Assembly: GCA_001577345.1 (NCBI GenBank)
Contig: LSLI01000006.1
Span: forward strand, 1 to 64,000
Direction: 5' to 3'
DNA from: Candidatus Gallionella acididurans
GTDB lineage: Bacteria > Pseudomonadota > Gammaproteobacteria > Burkholderiales > Gallionellaceae
Length of the DNA stretch: 64,000 nt
Shown: positions 1 to 7,474 of the stretch, one piece after another
Numbering within the stretch: the first letter of the stretch is position 1
Layout of the letters: each line of letters begins with the position of its first letter
The notes under the pieces: generated by a model
Database searches by the model: none
What the model saw: only the letters and a program-made list of their open reading frames with translations
What the model was told of the DNA's origin: nothing
Position numbers and translations under genes: made by a program

Positions 1-11
1 GGGCAGTAAAC

Positions 12-566
12 ATGAAAACAGCACAAGAAGTTCGCGCGGGTAACGTCATCCTGGTGGGCACTGAGCCTATGGTCGTGCTCAAGGCCGAGTACAGCCGTTC
101 CGGCCGCAATGGTTCGGTGGTGAAGATGAAAATGAAGAACCTGCTGACCGACTCCGCGCAGGAAACCGTATATCGCGCCGACGACAAATTCGAGCAGATC
201 CTGCTGGATCGCAAGGAAGTGACTTATTCTTATTTCGCCGATCCGATGTATGTGTTCATGGATGGCGAGTACAACCAGTATGAGATCGAGGCAGAAAGCA
301 TGGGCGACGCAATCAACTACGTTGAAGACAACATGCCCTGCGAAGTGGTGTTCTACAATGAGAAGGCGATTTCGGTCGAATTGCCCAATACCATCGTGCG
401 CGAAGTAATCTACACGGAACCGGCCGTGCGCGGTGACACCTCCGGCAAGGTAATGAAACCTGCAAAGATCAACACCGGGTTCGAGTTGCCAGTCGCGGCA
501 TTCATCGAGATCGGCGACAAGATCGAAATCGATACCCGCACCAACGAATTCAGAAAACGCGCCTGA
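12..566 (+). CDS. efp: Elongation factor P
   Basis: EF-P binds the ribosome between the P and E sites and relieves stalling at polyproline stretches. The 184-residue length and the three-domain beta architecture (KOW-like N-terminal domain, two OB folds) match the family; the C-terminal signature with [10 protein letters not shown] is clear. The tip loop reads SRSGRNG, placing Arg at residue 32. Arg32 is the residue rhamnosylated by EarP in many beta- and some gammaproteobacteria, instead of the lysine modified by EpmA. An earP gene is therefore expected in the genome, probably just upstream of this window, but it cannot be seen here. The ATG at 12 gives the family N-terminus. No strong terminator is visible downstream. 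Confidence 0.97.
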   Translation: MKTAQEVRAGNVILVGTEPMVVLKAEYSRSGRNGSVVKMKMKNLLTDSAQETVYRADDKFEQILLDRKEVTYSYFADPMYVFMDGEYNQYEIEAESMGDAINYVEDNMPCEVVFYNEKAISVELPNTIVREVIYTEPAVRGDTSGKVMKPAKINTGFELPVAAFIEIGDKIEIDTRTNEFRKRA

Positions 567-882
567 TAAGAGCTGTCCGATTTAAAAGGCCGCCTGCGTG
601 GCAAGCTGCGCGAAATGAGCAGTTGAAACCCTCAGCTTCAGCTAAAGGGGCAAGCCGATCCGCGGTTTGCACCGGCCGGCATTCATTTGAATGGAATTCT
701 GGCATTTGCCTTCCGGACAGTTGAGGTTTTATCCGGCAACTCGTTTTTCAATGCGCCAAAACAACACTGCACCAAAGTTGCAAGTTTGTGTGAGGGAAAC
801 AGCGGCGCGTTGCCGACGAACATCCTGTAATCACGCAAAGCCAGACGCAGGCTGCGGCCCAGCCGATTACGGAATGAAGCCA
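567..882. other. Intergenic region, no gene supported
   Basis: Short overlapping open frames on both strands here have no recognisable domain, no convincing ribosome-binding site and no consistent codon use. I see no hairpin followed by a T run that would serve as an efp terminator. The segment separates efp from the convergent small membrane protein gene at 883-1347. Confidence 0.5.
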
Positions 883-1347
883 TCATCCGGGATTGTTGAT
901 GTTGTGCAGAAGGTTCTCCAGCAGGTCTTTGTACTCTATGGATATCCATGCTATCAAAGGCGTGAGGATTATTGCACTTATCAGGCTGTACATAATCATG
1001 CGTTTTTTATCCGTGCCCAGTGATTGGAATACAAGTATCACGGTAAATGTTCCAAGTACCAGTGGCCCAAATGTGACTGCATAAAACAGTCCTTTCCCTT
1101 CAATAAACTTTGTAGTCCTCTTGCCGCGCTTCTTCTCGATGTATCGTTTTATTGCGGGAATATGCCCCAGTTTATCAATGACCAGTATGATCACAGCGGC
1201 AAGGATAAAATTACTTATTCCAGCCGCAACGCAAACCCAGATCAAAGGCAAGCCAAATTCAACGCCAAGTGGAATGGCAATACCACGGCCCGTCAAGGGG
1301 TTGATGGTTGCAAGAACCACTGCGATCCATTTTTCAAACAGGCCCAT
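883..1347 (-). CDS. Small integral membrane protein, COG2426/Sm_multidrug_ex-like
   Basis: A 154-residue protein with about four hydrophobic segments (near residues 8-25, 32-58, 86-108 and 117-135). The layout resembles the putative small multidrug export family: an N-terminal NPLTGRGIAIPLGVEFGLP segment similar to the family's P...RGAIPLG motif, a basic cytoplasmic loop (YIEKKRGKR), then a second hydrophobic pair beginning GLFYAVTFGPLVLGT. The transport function of that family is largely a name, so the role is uncertain. The ATG at 1347 has a GAGGAC sequence upstream, at rather long spacing. It stands alone, convergent with efp. An alternative is an unassigned DedA-like or VTT-like membrane protein. 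Confidence 0.6.
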   Translation of the reverse strand: MGLFEKWIAVVLATINPLTGRGIAIPLGVEFGLPLIWVCVAAGISNFILAAVIILVIDKLGHIPAIKRYIEKKRGKRTTKFIEGKGLFYAVTFGPLVLGTFTVILVFQSLGTDKKRMIMYSLISAIILTPLIAWISIEYKDLLENLLHNINNPG

Positions 1348-1486
1348 AAAATTTTCGTCCTCGCGAGGGTGGCATCGAAGGCTGGTTGCTTCCCGATGCC
1401 GTTGCCGGCATCCGCACTACGTTACTGCCCGAACACGATCAGCCGCCGTTACTTCTGATTCGGTTCTGAGTAAAGTCGCCAAACAG

Positions 1487-1837
1487 CTATGCGCCGGTCT
1501 TTCGTGTGATCGCAATGAACACCCAGACTAGTGCCAAGGGGAGGAGCAGAACGAGCAGGAACGGAAATGCCAATCCTGCCAGGATCAGACCAGCGACTAT
1601 TACAGCACCCAGGACAAAAATGCCGATCCCGGCAAACACAAAGAGCAGGAAAATCGACGCGCAGAACAAAGCTGTCAAGCCTGCGATGAGTCCAGCTGCT
1701 CCGATTGTGCCCGCGAGCGGACCGGTAAGTTCCTGACCGTTGATTATGATTCTTGTCGACCCTGCCTCAAAAAACAATCCCCACAAGACGATGAGCAGCA
1801 TGCCGAGTGCAAGTACGATTGCAGCTTTCCTGGCCAT
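1487..1837 (-). CDS. Small hydrophobic membrane protein of unknown function
   Basis: A 116-residue, very hydrophobic protein with three or four predicted membrane spans (about residues 5-25, 41-70, 72-90 and 91-108), rich in Ala, Gly, Leu and Ile, with a short basic C-terminus. The ATG at 1837 follows an AAGGAG ribosome-binding site at 9-base spacing, which supports real translation. I do not recognise a family. It lies upstream of 883-1347 on the same strand with a 139-base gap, so the two may be co-transcribed, but nothing else links them. Confidence 0.65.
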   Translation of the reverse strand: MARKAAIVLALGMLLIVLWGLFFEAGSTRIIINGQELTGPLAGTIGAAGLIAGLTALFCASIFLLFVFAGIGIFVLGAVIVAGLILAGLAFPFLLVLLLPLALVWVFIAITRKTGA

Positions 1838-2011
1838 AATATAAAACTCCTTGAATGGTGCTTGAATTCGACAGAAATTAAGCGTATAAAATCCTTGTGG
1901 TTCCTGATCACTGGTTCGCCAAGATTAGCCATTACCGGGAGACGCCTATAGACACTTCAAAGATTAATTATCTGTAGTCATTACCCAAGTCAGAATCCGA
2001 TGACTGACTGT

Positions 2012-2068
2012 GTCGGCTTCCCATAAGCCGACAAATAAAGCCGCAGCTATGCGGCTTTATTATTTTTG
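2012..2068. terminator. Double hairpin, bidirectional terminator-like
   Basis: Two adjacent perfect hairpins: an 8-bp stem at 2012-2032 (GTCGGCTT/AAGCCGAC) and an 11-bp stem at 2034-2061 (AATAAAGCCGC/GCGGCTTTATT). The second is followed on the plus strand by ATTTTTG and preceded by A-rich sequence, so it could work in both directions. The gene ending nearest is the winged-helix ORF at 2141-2392 on the minus strand. The rest of 1838-2140 holds nothing else I can support. Confidence 0.7.
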
Positions 2069-2140
2069 TGGCCTGTTAATGGCGCGCAGCCATTCGGTTT
2101 CTTCCTGAGCTGCTGTCCAGCTTTGTCCCGGAACCGGTTG

Positions 2141-2392
2141 CTACGGCGATTTCAAAAGAGCTTTCGGTCTGCTGCCGGGGGCTGGATGTACATATCCGAC
2201 CAACCTGCAACGCACGCCCTCGATTTTTTTGCCTTTCTCGAACCTGGTTGAAAGGCACGACATGACTTCTCCTTTGGCAGCAAGTTCCAATATCTGGATG
2301 CGCACTTTTGCAAGCGAGATACCTGTGGCTACAGCAATTTCCGAGTCGAGTCTGTCACCTTGCATTTTCAGGTATTGCAAAATTTCATTCAT
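2141..2392 (-). CDS. Small winged-helix protein, paralogue of 6882-7136
   Basis: An 83-residue protein opening MNEILQYLK, followed by a helix-turn-helix (about residues 15-45, recognition helix around SLAKVRIQILELAAKGEV) and a beta-hairpin wing (TRFEKGKKIEGVRCRL). The size and layout fit a single winged-helix DNA-binding domain with a short disordered tail. It is clearly paralogous to the 84-residue protein encoded at 6882-7136: both start MNEILQYLK and share the wing motif. The ATG at 2392 has only a weak GGAAA upstream. It is divergent from the MFS gene at 2693, which it could regulate. The family is not recognised beyond the fold. Confidence 0.75.
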   Translation of the reverse strand: MNEILQYLKMQGDRLDSEIAVATGISLAKVRIQILELAAKGEVMSCLSTRFEKGKKIEGVRCRLVGYVHPAPGSRPKALLKSP

Positions 2393-2692
2393 GGATTCAT
2401 TTCCGGAAACGTGAGGGGTGCGGAGAGAAGTATATACCTACTGAAAGTTGGCGCATCGGCAGCTGTTTGCTTCTTTTCTTCCCGGACTATTCCAGTTATC
2501 AAGTCTTCTTCAGGTTGGCCCCCGGGATCACTGCTGGCAACTTGCACGAATCGCCCGGATTCGCTTGAGGCAGCGCAAATTGTAATTTCCATATTGACGG
2601 CCAGACTAAAATTATTGACTATTTGCCAATCGAATTATCAATCACCGTTTTCAATAATTTCATCTACCGTCCATGCTTCATGGAGATTCCAT
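2393..2692. other. Divergent intergenic region between winged-helix gene and MFS gene
   Basis: About 300 bases between two divergently transcribed genes, with an A/T-rich stretch at roughly 2580-2660 that probably holds the promoter of the MFS gene. I could not find a pair of -35/-10 boxes with acceptable spacing. The open frame that extends the MFS gene upstream to 2360 runs through this region, but its extra N-terminus does not look like a transporter. Confidence 0.4.
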
Positions 2693-3910
2693 ATGCTGCG
2701 TTCATTAAGCCGCCCCGATATTTTGGTAACAACCCTTGCTGCTGCGGGAATTATGATGGTGACCATGGGCGCGCGCCAGTCACTGGGGCTCTTTATCGCG
2801 CCGATCGATGCGTCGTTGGGGCTTGGCATTGCCACCATCAGCCTGGCTTTGGCCATCGGGCAATTCACCTGGGGTGCAATCCAGCCAATCGCGGGAGCTC
2901 TTGCCGACCGTTTCGGCCCGCGCGCCGTGCTGGTTGGCGGACTGCTGATTCTGGCCTTGGGCAGCGCCATCACGCCGTTCATGGGATCCGGATTCGGCCT
3001 GACTGTATCACTGGGCCTGCTCTCAGCGATGGGTGCGGGCGCAGGCAGCTTTTCCGTGCTGATTGGCGCGGCCGCGCAGCGCTTGCCCATAGAGGCACGC
3101 GGACCGGCTTCCGGGGCCATCAATTCAGGCGGATCCTTTGGCCAGTTTCTTTTCGCGCCCATCCTGCAAAAGCTGATTCAATCGCTAGGCTGGATGGGCG
3201 CGATGTGGACGATGTCACTGATGATACTGGCGGCGCTCCCGCTGGTTGGGAAACTGACGAATTCTTTGGCGGGTGCACCGGTCAGGCATGCGCATGAAGA
3301 TACCGGTGTGCTAAAGGCCATAGGCACGGCCATCAAGAACCCCAGCTATCTGCTGCTGCATGCCGGATTCTTCACCTGCGGCTTTCATATTGCCTTTCTG
3401 GTTACACATCTGCCGGGCGAGATCAATCTGTGCGGATTGCCGCCATCGGTAGCCAGCTGGTCCATTGCCATCATCGGTCTGGCCAATATATTCGGGAGTC
3501 TCGTTGCGGGATCGTGTGTTTCCCGATACCGCAGTAAATATATCCTGGCCACGATGTATGCCTCGCGCGTATTACTGATCGGCATTTACCTGATGATGCC
3601 GCGAACCGAACTGACGTTCTACCTGTTTGCGGCCGGCTTGGGCTTTACCTGGTTGGCGACCGTGCCACCAACGGCCGCCATTGTTGGAAAATTGTTCGGC
3701 ATTCGCTATTTGTCCACGCTGTTCGGCCTCACGCTGCTGAGCCATCAAATTGGCGGTTTTCTCGGCGCTTACCTAGGGGGCATAGTGATTACCCGATTTG
3801 GCGACTTTGGATGGATGTGGTACGCGGATATGGCGCTCGCGGCATTTGCGGCGTTGATCAATTTGCCAATTCGCGAATCGCCTGTCGCACTCTCCCTGGC
3901 CCCGGCCTGA
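2693..3910 (+). CDS. Major facilitator superfamily transporter
   Basis: A 405-residue protein with about 12 predicted membrane spans. The signature loop between TM2 and TM3 reads GALADRFGPRAVLVGG, close to the MFS consensus GxLaDrxGrr. The N-terminus (GARQSLGLFIAPI) resembles the OxlT/CynX/oxalate-formate antiporter-like branch. The ATG at 2693 was chosen over an upstream frame start because GGAG lies 7 bases before it and the protein then begins just ahead of TM1. The substrate cannot be read from sequence. The neighbouring divergent winged-helix gene (2141-2392) could be its regulator, which is inference. Confidence 0.85.
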   Translation: MLRSLSRPDILVTTLAAAGIMMVTMGARQSLGLFIAPIDASLGLGIATISLALAIGQFTWGAIQPIAGALADRFGPRAVLVGGLLILALGSAITPFMGSGFGLTVSLGLLSAMGAGAGSFSVLIGAAAQRLPIEARGPASGAINSGGSFGQFLFAPILQKLIQSLGWMGAMWTMSLMILAALPLVGKLTNSLAGAPVRHAHEDTGVLKAIGTAIKNPSYLLLHAGFFTCGFHIAFLVTHLPGEINLCGLPPSVASWSIAIIGLANIFGSLVAGSCVSRYRSKYILATMYASRVLLIGIYLMMPRTELTFYLFAAGLGFTWLATVPPTAAIVGKLFGIRYLSTLFGLTLLSHQIGGFLGAYLGGIVITRFGDFGWMWYADMALAAFAALINLPIRESPVALSLAPA

Positions 3911-3969
3911 CCGGCGATAAATCAACATGATGATTGCCGCAAATTATGGAATGCCCCGCAGGAAACATC

Positions 3970-4782
3970 TCAGTTACCTGGCTGGCTTGCCTGCTTGTGG
4001 GGCAGTTCATTCAGATGCTCAAACAGTCTCAATGCAAGCGCACGACGTCCGGTTTCCGGCATACCCTCAACAATGGCCGGCATTTTGGTATCGGGGTTGA
4101 TAGAAGAAGGGTTCAGCACCCAGACAAGGAATTTTTCCCTGCCAAGAATTTTCGTTTGCTCGGCCAAATCCAAAGGCGCTTTATTTCCGCCGAAACCGTT
4201 CACCTGGTGGCAGCTGAGACAGTATTTTTCCAATTCTGGCGCATCGCGAGATTTTTCCCCTGAAATCAGGCTTTGCTCGGAGGATACTGACATCAGTATC
4301 TCGTTGACTTGGTAAGGCCAGTAGGTACCGCCTTCACTGATCAGGCCGGGATGATGGATGTTGTCCCACACCAGATAGTAAGGGGCCAACGCTACATTCT
4401 CCTCATGCTGTTTCAGGTTGTTCACCCTGAATTCGCGCGCATTCTTTTTTGCGAAGACCAGGTAAGCGTGATACTGGTCAAAGCGCCCAGTTGGTATCCG
4501 GGAAACATAGCCATCCAGGGCCCTGAATTCGACAGTGGTACCTGCAGCCTTCCATTCGGCGCCAAATAGCACCCGAAAAATTTTTTCAACCGGATATCCC
4601 AGGTAAACCACATGCGGCCGGGTTTTTCCTGCTATCAAGTGCGGTTCGACCACTTCAACTTCTATGGGCGATTCGGCCAGCAGGCGTTTCAGCTCATTCG
4701 CATCGGGCAACACGGCGGCGTTTGAGTGGCTTGACAGCAACACCAAGAGCAAAAACAAAATGCCGTGAAATCTGATTAACAT
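3970..4782 (-). CDS. Exported monoheme c-type cytochrome with extra N-terminal domain
   Basis: A 270-residue protein with a cleavable signal peptide (hydrophobic segment to about residue 22, SNAA cleavage region) and one CXXCH heme-attachment motif, CLSCH, near residue 188. A downstream MPAI in NPDTKMPAI supplies a plausible axial Met, so the C-terminal third is a class I cytochrome c domain. The first roughly 160 mature residues form a separate domain I cannot name, with some likeness to modules beside molybdopterin or cytochrome oxidoreductases. It would act in the periplasm as an electron carrier or redox subunit. It is convergent with the MFS gene, and the next gene on its strand encodes an exported CMD-family protein. 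Confidence 0.85.
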   Translation of the reverse strand: MLIRFHGILFLLLVLLSSHSNAAVLPDANELKRLLAESPIEVEVVEPHLIAGKTRPHVVYLGYPVEKIFRVLFGAEWKAAGTTVEFRALDGYVSRIPTGRFDQYHAYLVFAKKNAREFRVNNLKQHEENVALAPYYLVWDNIHHPGLISEGGTYWPYQVNEILMSVSSEQSLISGEKSRDAPELEKYCLSCHQVNGFGGNKAPLDLAEQTKILGREKFLVWVLNPSSINPDTKMPAIVEGMPETGRRALALRLFEHLNELPHKQASQPGN

Positions 4783-4877
4783 GAGCTGCCCCGCATTGAT
4801 TTATTACCAGAAATTGTTAAGTCAGATTGGGTGTATTGGTAGTCGCAGTGTTTTCATTAAGGGAACATCAAACTGAA

Positions 4878-4893
4878 GCCCCGCATGCGGGGC
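4878..4893. terminator. 16-bp perfect palindrome, possible weak terminator
   Basis: GCCCCGCATGCGGGGC is self-complementary and sits 79 bases past the stop of the minus-strand gene at 4972-5616. On that strand it is followed by TTCAGTTT, a poor T run, so termination is possible but weak. It could also be a protein-binding palindrome. Confidence 0.4.
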
Positions 4894-4971
4894 GCAATAG
4901 CACTTGGTGTTGTCCGGCATATTTCATGCGGTCGCTCGTAACGCGCGGCCTTGTAAACATGCATGGACAAC

Positions 4972-5616
4972 TTATTTCGTTTTCCCGCCAGCAGAGTGGG
5001 GGCCCAATCGTGGCAAGAGTTTGCCGCCGCCCGGGACCGGATAGCGTGCCATGTTGAGTTCCATGGCCAGGAACGTATAATAGCCGCAGATGCCCGCCAA
5101 ATCCACTGCGCCCTGCTTTCCGAAGCGCGCCTCCACCTTGGCGTAGGCTTTGTCCGTCACGCGCTTGTTGCGGTTCAATTCCCATGCGAATTGGTATACC
5201 AGCGCTTCGTCTTCTGACATTCCTACTGGAGTCCGACCCAGGGCGATGCTGTCCGCCAATTCCTTTTTGATTCCTGCCTTGAGGGCGATGGGATAATGAA
5301 CATACCACTCGTAGTCCTGGGTCCACTCGCGAGCGGTGACCAGGATAGCCAGTTCGCTGAGCGTGGTGCCGATGGCGGGTTTGTAGCGCAGGTAATCTCC
5401 CATGCCGCGCGCAAGGTTCATCAGGATGGGGCTATACATGAGCGGCTCGAAGGGCCCGAACACCGGTGTCTTGCGTGCCGCCAAAAATTCCTCAGCCGCC
5501 CTGGTCTGCTCGGCGTTGTAGTCGGCGGGCGGGATCGTCGGCAAGCGGTTTTGGGCTTCCGCGTCGAAGGATAAAAGCGCGATGCATCCGGCAAGAAGGG
5601 TTTTTCGGAGGTTCAT
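4972..5616 (-). CDS. Exported carboxymuconolactone decarboxylase-family protein
   Basis: A 214-residue protein with a signal peptide (residues 1-21, ending SFDAEAQ) and a CMD/AhpD-like fold. The conserved helix region reads ELAILVTAREWTQDYEW followed by YVHYPIAL, where E-W-Y-V-H matches the conserved ExxxH of the CMD family. The CxxC pair of AhpD peroxidases is absent, so it is a gamma-CMD-like rather than an AhpD-type enzyme. The signal peptide places it in the periplasm, which is less usual for the family but known for exported CMD proteins. The ATG at 5616 has AAGGAG 5 bases upstream. Its substrate is unknown. It may be co-transcribed with the cytochrome at 3970-4782. Confidence 0.85.
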   Translation of the reverse strand: MNLRKTLLAGCIALLSFDAEAQNRLPTIPPADYNAEQTRAAEEFLAARKTPVFGPFEPLMYSPILMNLARGMGDYLRYKPAIGTTLSELAILVTAREWTQDYEWYVHYPIALKAGIKKELADSIALGRTPVGMSEDEALVYQFAWELNRNKRVTDKAYAKVEARFGKQGAVDLAGICGYYTFLAMELNMARYPVPGGGKLLPRLGPHSAGGKTK

Positions 5617-5814
5617 GGGAGCTCCTTGTGCGTTGAGTTCGGGCCGGACATGTCCTTGCGCCCGGATTTTTTGGGCGGATATTTATGCCATGTTTTCCGC
5701 CCCGGGGCAATGTTGAATCATCATGCGCACTGATGACTTGGCCAGTCTGCTCAGCGGAAGTTTGCTCCGCGGAAAATGGGATCAGGCCAAGAATATTCCT
5801 GACGCCCTTGCTGG

Positions 5815-6315
5815 CTACTTATCCAATTTTAATAAAAATGTAACCCCGATCAAATTGGCACTGAGGGATGGGGACAGCGTGCTGTTGCCCACATTGAAGT
5901 GCTGAAAGCCCAAGCGGACTATATCTTTGCCACCCTGGTATTCAACGCCGGCACCATAGGTTAGCCCCTCGTTGTTTACATTTCCGGATGAATAGACATC
6001 ATCCACGCCGGCCTTGGCATACAAATTGATGCCGCTGCCGCCCAGCGGTAAAAAACCGGCTATCGAAAAATCAGCTTCTCCGCTTGAGGAGAACGGGCCG
6101 ATTTTACCGAGAACACCACCTTGCACCTCATAGCCGTAGTACTCGTTTGGCCTTGCCGAAATCATGCCAGTGAAACCTGCTGCCGTGTTATTTATCCCGC
6201 TTTCGCTGGACTTGACTGAGTACAGCGAAAAGCCAACGTAGTCGTCTAAAGCCGACGCTTCCATTGCCGTGCCGAAGCTGAAACAAGCAAGCATTATCAA
6301 AACCACTTTTTTCAT
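5815..6315 (-). CDS. Small outer-membrane beta-barrel protein
   Basis: A 166-residue protein with a signal peptide (MKKVVLIMLACF..., cleaved near AMEASA) and alternating hydrophobic/polar strands rich in Gly, Tyr and Ser, ending in a hydrophobic strand (IGVTFLLKLDK) typical of 8-strand OmpA/OmpW/opacity-type barrels. Motifs such as LYAKAGVDDVYS and YGAGVEYQGG are characteristic. The frame continues upstream to a TTG at 6384, but the ATG at 6315 directly precedes the signal peptide and has AAGAAAG upstream. Its relation to the barrel at 40112-40744 is at fold level only. The function (porin, adhesin or structural) cannot be told. Confidence 0.8.
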   Translation of the reverse strand: MKKVVLIMLACFSFGTAMEASALDDYVGFSLYSVKSSESGINNTAAGFTGMISARPNEYYGYEVQGGVLGKIGPFSSSGEADFSIAGFLPLGGSGINLYAKAGVDDVYSSGNVNNEGLTYGAGVEYQGGKDIVRLGFQHFNVGNSTLSPSLSANLIGVTFLLKLDK

Positions 6316-6881
6316 ATTTTCTTTCTTGCTCAAGCCAACCAGATGCCATAAAAATGGAAAGTGCCAGTCTGCAAACATAATCAAGCATGATTATATCCGC
6401 GACCATTTGAATGGTACCCATAATATTTTTATATTTTCTGATTCCGCATCAGATGGAAAGCGGCACAGCCGACCCTTGTTCGGCGGGCAAGATGTACGAA
6501 ATGAGGTCTGGTGTAAAGCGCAAATGTCCGTATTGAACGATCATGGAAGATTCGGGTTTTCCTGCCGCAACGCTCAACGGGGATTCCGGACTGGATTGCA
6601 TGGTGATTAAAAAATACAAACGCTGCGCGGAACTATTTGCAAATTACCAAGTCTATGCTTTAGCTGGTGAAAGCCGGCGCACGTTTCTCCTCCCTGAGCG
6701 TGTTGTCTTAACCCCCTGTTAAGATATTTTGCCCTTGATGCAGCAGCACGCTCAAGGGCATTTTTTTCGCGAGCAGAAACAGCGCGTGGCTCAACGTGGT
6801 ATTTGCGTCAGAGGCTTAATAGGCGCAGGTGCTGCACAACATGCAAGTGGTTATTGCCATCCTGCGCCGTCAGCTTGAACA
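6316..6881. other. Long intergenic region holding an orphan terminator
   Basis: 566 bases with no convincing protein gene on either strand. Its A/T-rich left end (about 6420-6440) probably contains the promoter for the minus-strand beta-barrel gene. A clean plus-strand terminator lies at 6731-6767, although no plus-strand gene ends before it, so an untranslated transcript may be made here. Confidence 0.5.
6731..6767 (+). terminator. Rho-independent terminator with no upstream gene
   Basis: Stem GCCCTTGA (6731-6738) pairs with TCAAGGGC (6752-6759), with a 13-base loop, followed by A and seven Ts. It is a good intrinsic terminator reading on the plus strand, yet no plus-strand coding gene ends nearby, which suggests a small RNA or a decayed gene upstream. 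Confidence 0.75.
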
Positions 6882-7136
6882 TCAGTTAATAATTTGAGAT
6901 GCTTTCGATTTCCGCCCTGGTGCTGCAGGTGGGGTGATCCCGGACAAGCGGCATCTTATCCCTTCGATTTTCTTGCCATCCTCGAACCGAGTCGAGTGGT
7001 AAGTCATTACTTCACCTTGGGCGGCAAGTTCTGCCAAGTAGGTGCGTGTTTTGGAAAGCGAGAGGCCGGCAGCAACAGCAATCTCGGCATCAAGTTTTTC
7101 GCCATGTTTTTTTAAGTATTGCAGGATTTCATTCAT
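6882..7136 (-). CDS. Small winged-helix protein, paralogue of 2141-2392
   Basis: An 84-residue protein beginning MNEILQYLKKHGEKLDAEIA, with a helix-turn-helix (recognition helix near SLSKTRTYLAELAAQGEV) and a wing (TRFEDGKKIEGIRCRL), then a basic tail. More than half of the positions match the paralogue at 2141-2392, including the first nine residues and the wing. This points to duplication about 4.7 kb apart and to a conserved role. No ligand-binding cysteines cluster as in FeoC or ArsR proteins. It lies just downstream of the 37-residue membrane ORF at 7210-7323 on the same strand, so the two could form a small operon. Confidence 0.75.
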   Translation of the reverse strand: MNEILQYLKKHGEKLDAEIAVAAGLSLSKTRTYLAELAAQGEVMTYHSTRFEDGKKIEGIRCRLSGITPPAAPGRKSKASQIIN

Positions 7137-7209
7137 TTGATTGAGGTCTATTTTAAAGTTGAAAAAAGCCGGGAATTAGCCGGCCTTCCCTATTCTACCA
7201 GTTTGCTTG

Positions 7210-7323
7210 TCAATTAAGGCCAGCCCAACTGGCAATCGATACGGCCGCAGCAGCCAGCCAACCCCAAGCCATATGGAACTCACGGTCAGTCGAAGGGGTG
7301 CTACTTTTATTTTTAGCGCTCAT
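7210..7323 (-). CDS. 37-residue single-pass membrane protein
   Basis: A short ORF: ATG at 7323 and TGA at 7210-7212, preceded by AAGGAG 8 bases upstream of the ATG. The product has a polar, charged N-terminal half (MSAKNKSSTPSTDREF) and a hydrophobic C-terminal segment (HMAWGWLAAAAVSIASWAG) long enough for one membrane span. It resembles the 42-residue protein at 40863-40991: polar head, then GWLA-x3-V-x2-AS-x-A in the membrane segment. The strong ribosome-binding site and the second copy in the window argue that it is real. The function is unknown; cytochrome-oxidase-type small subunits and stress microproteins have similar shapes. Confidence 0.6.
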   Translation of the reverse strand: MSAKNKSSTPSTDREFHMAWGWLAAAAVSIASWAGLN

Positions 7324-7474
7324 TCTTGATCTCCTTGGTTAATTGGCCATCCCTAACCACCGGGACTCGTGTACGACTGAAGGATTTTGATTTGGTTCCG
7401 TAACACAGCAGGGTATTGAATGCCAAAAATCAGTAGAATCCATCATCTTGAATATCGTTAATGCCAATTTCTCC

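Noticed and set aside
2360-2692. N-terminal extension of the MFS transporter
   Set aside because: The extra 111 residues do not look like a transporter or a domain, and a good GGAG site precedes the internal ATG at 2693.
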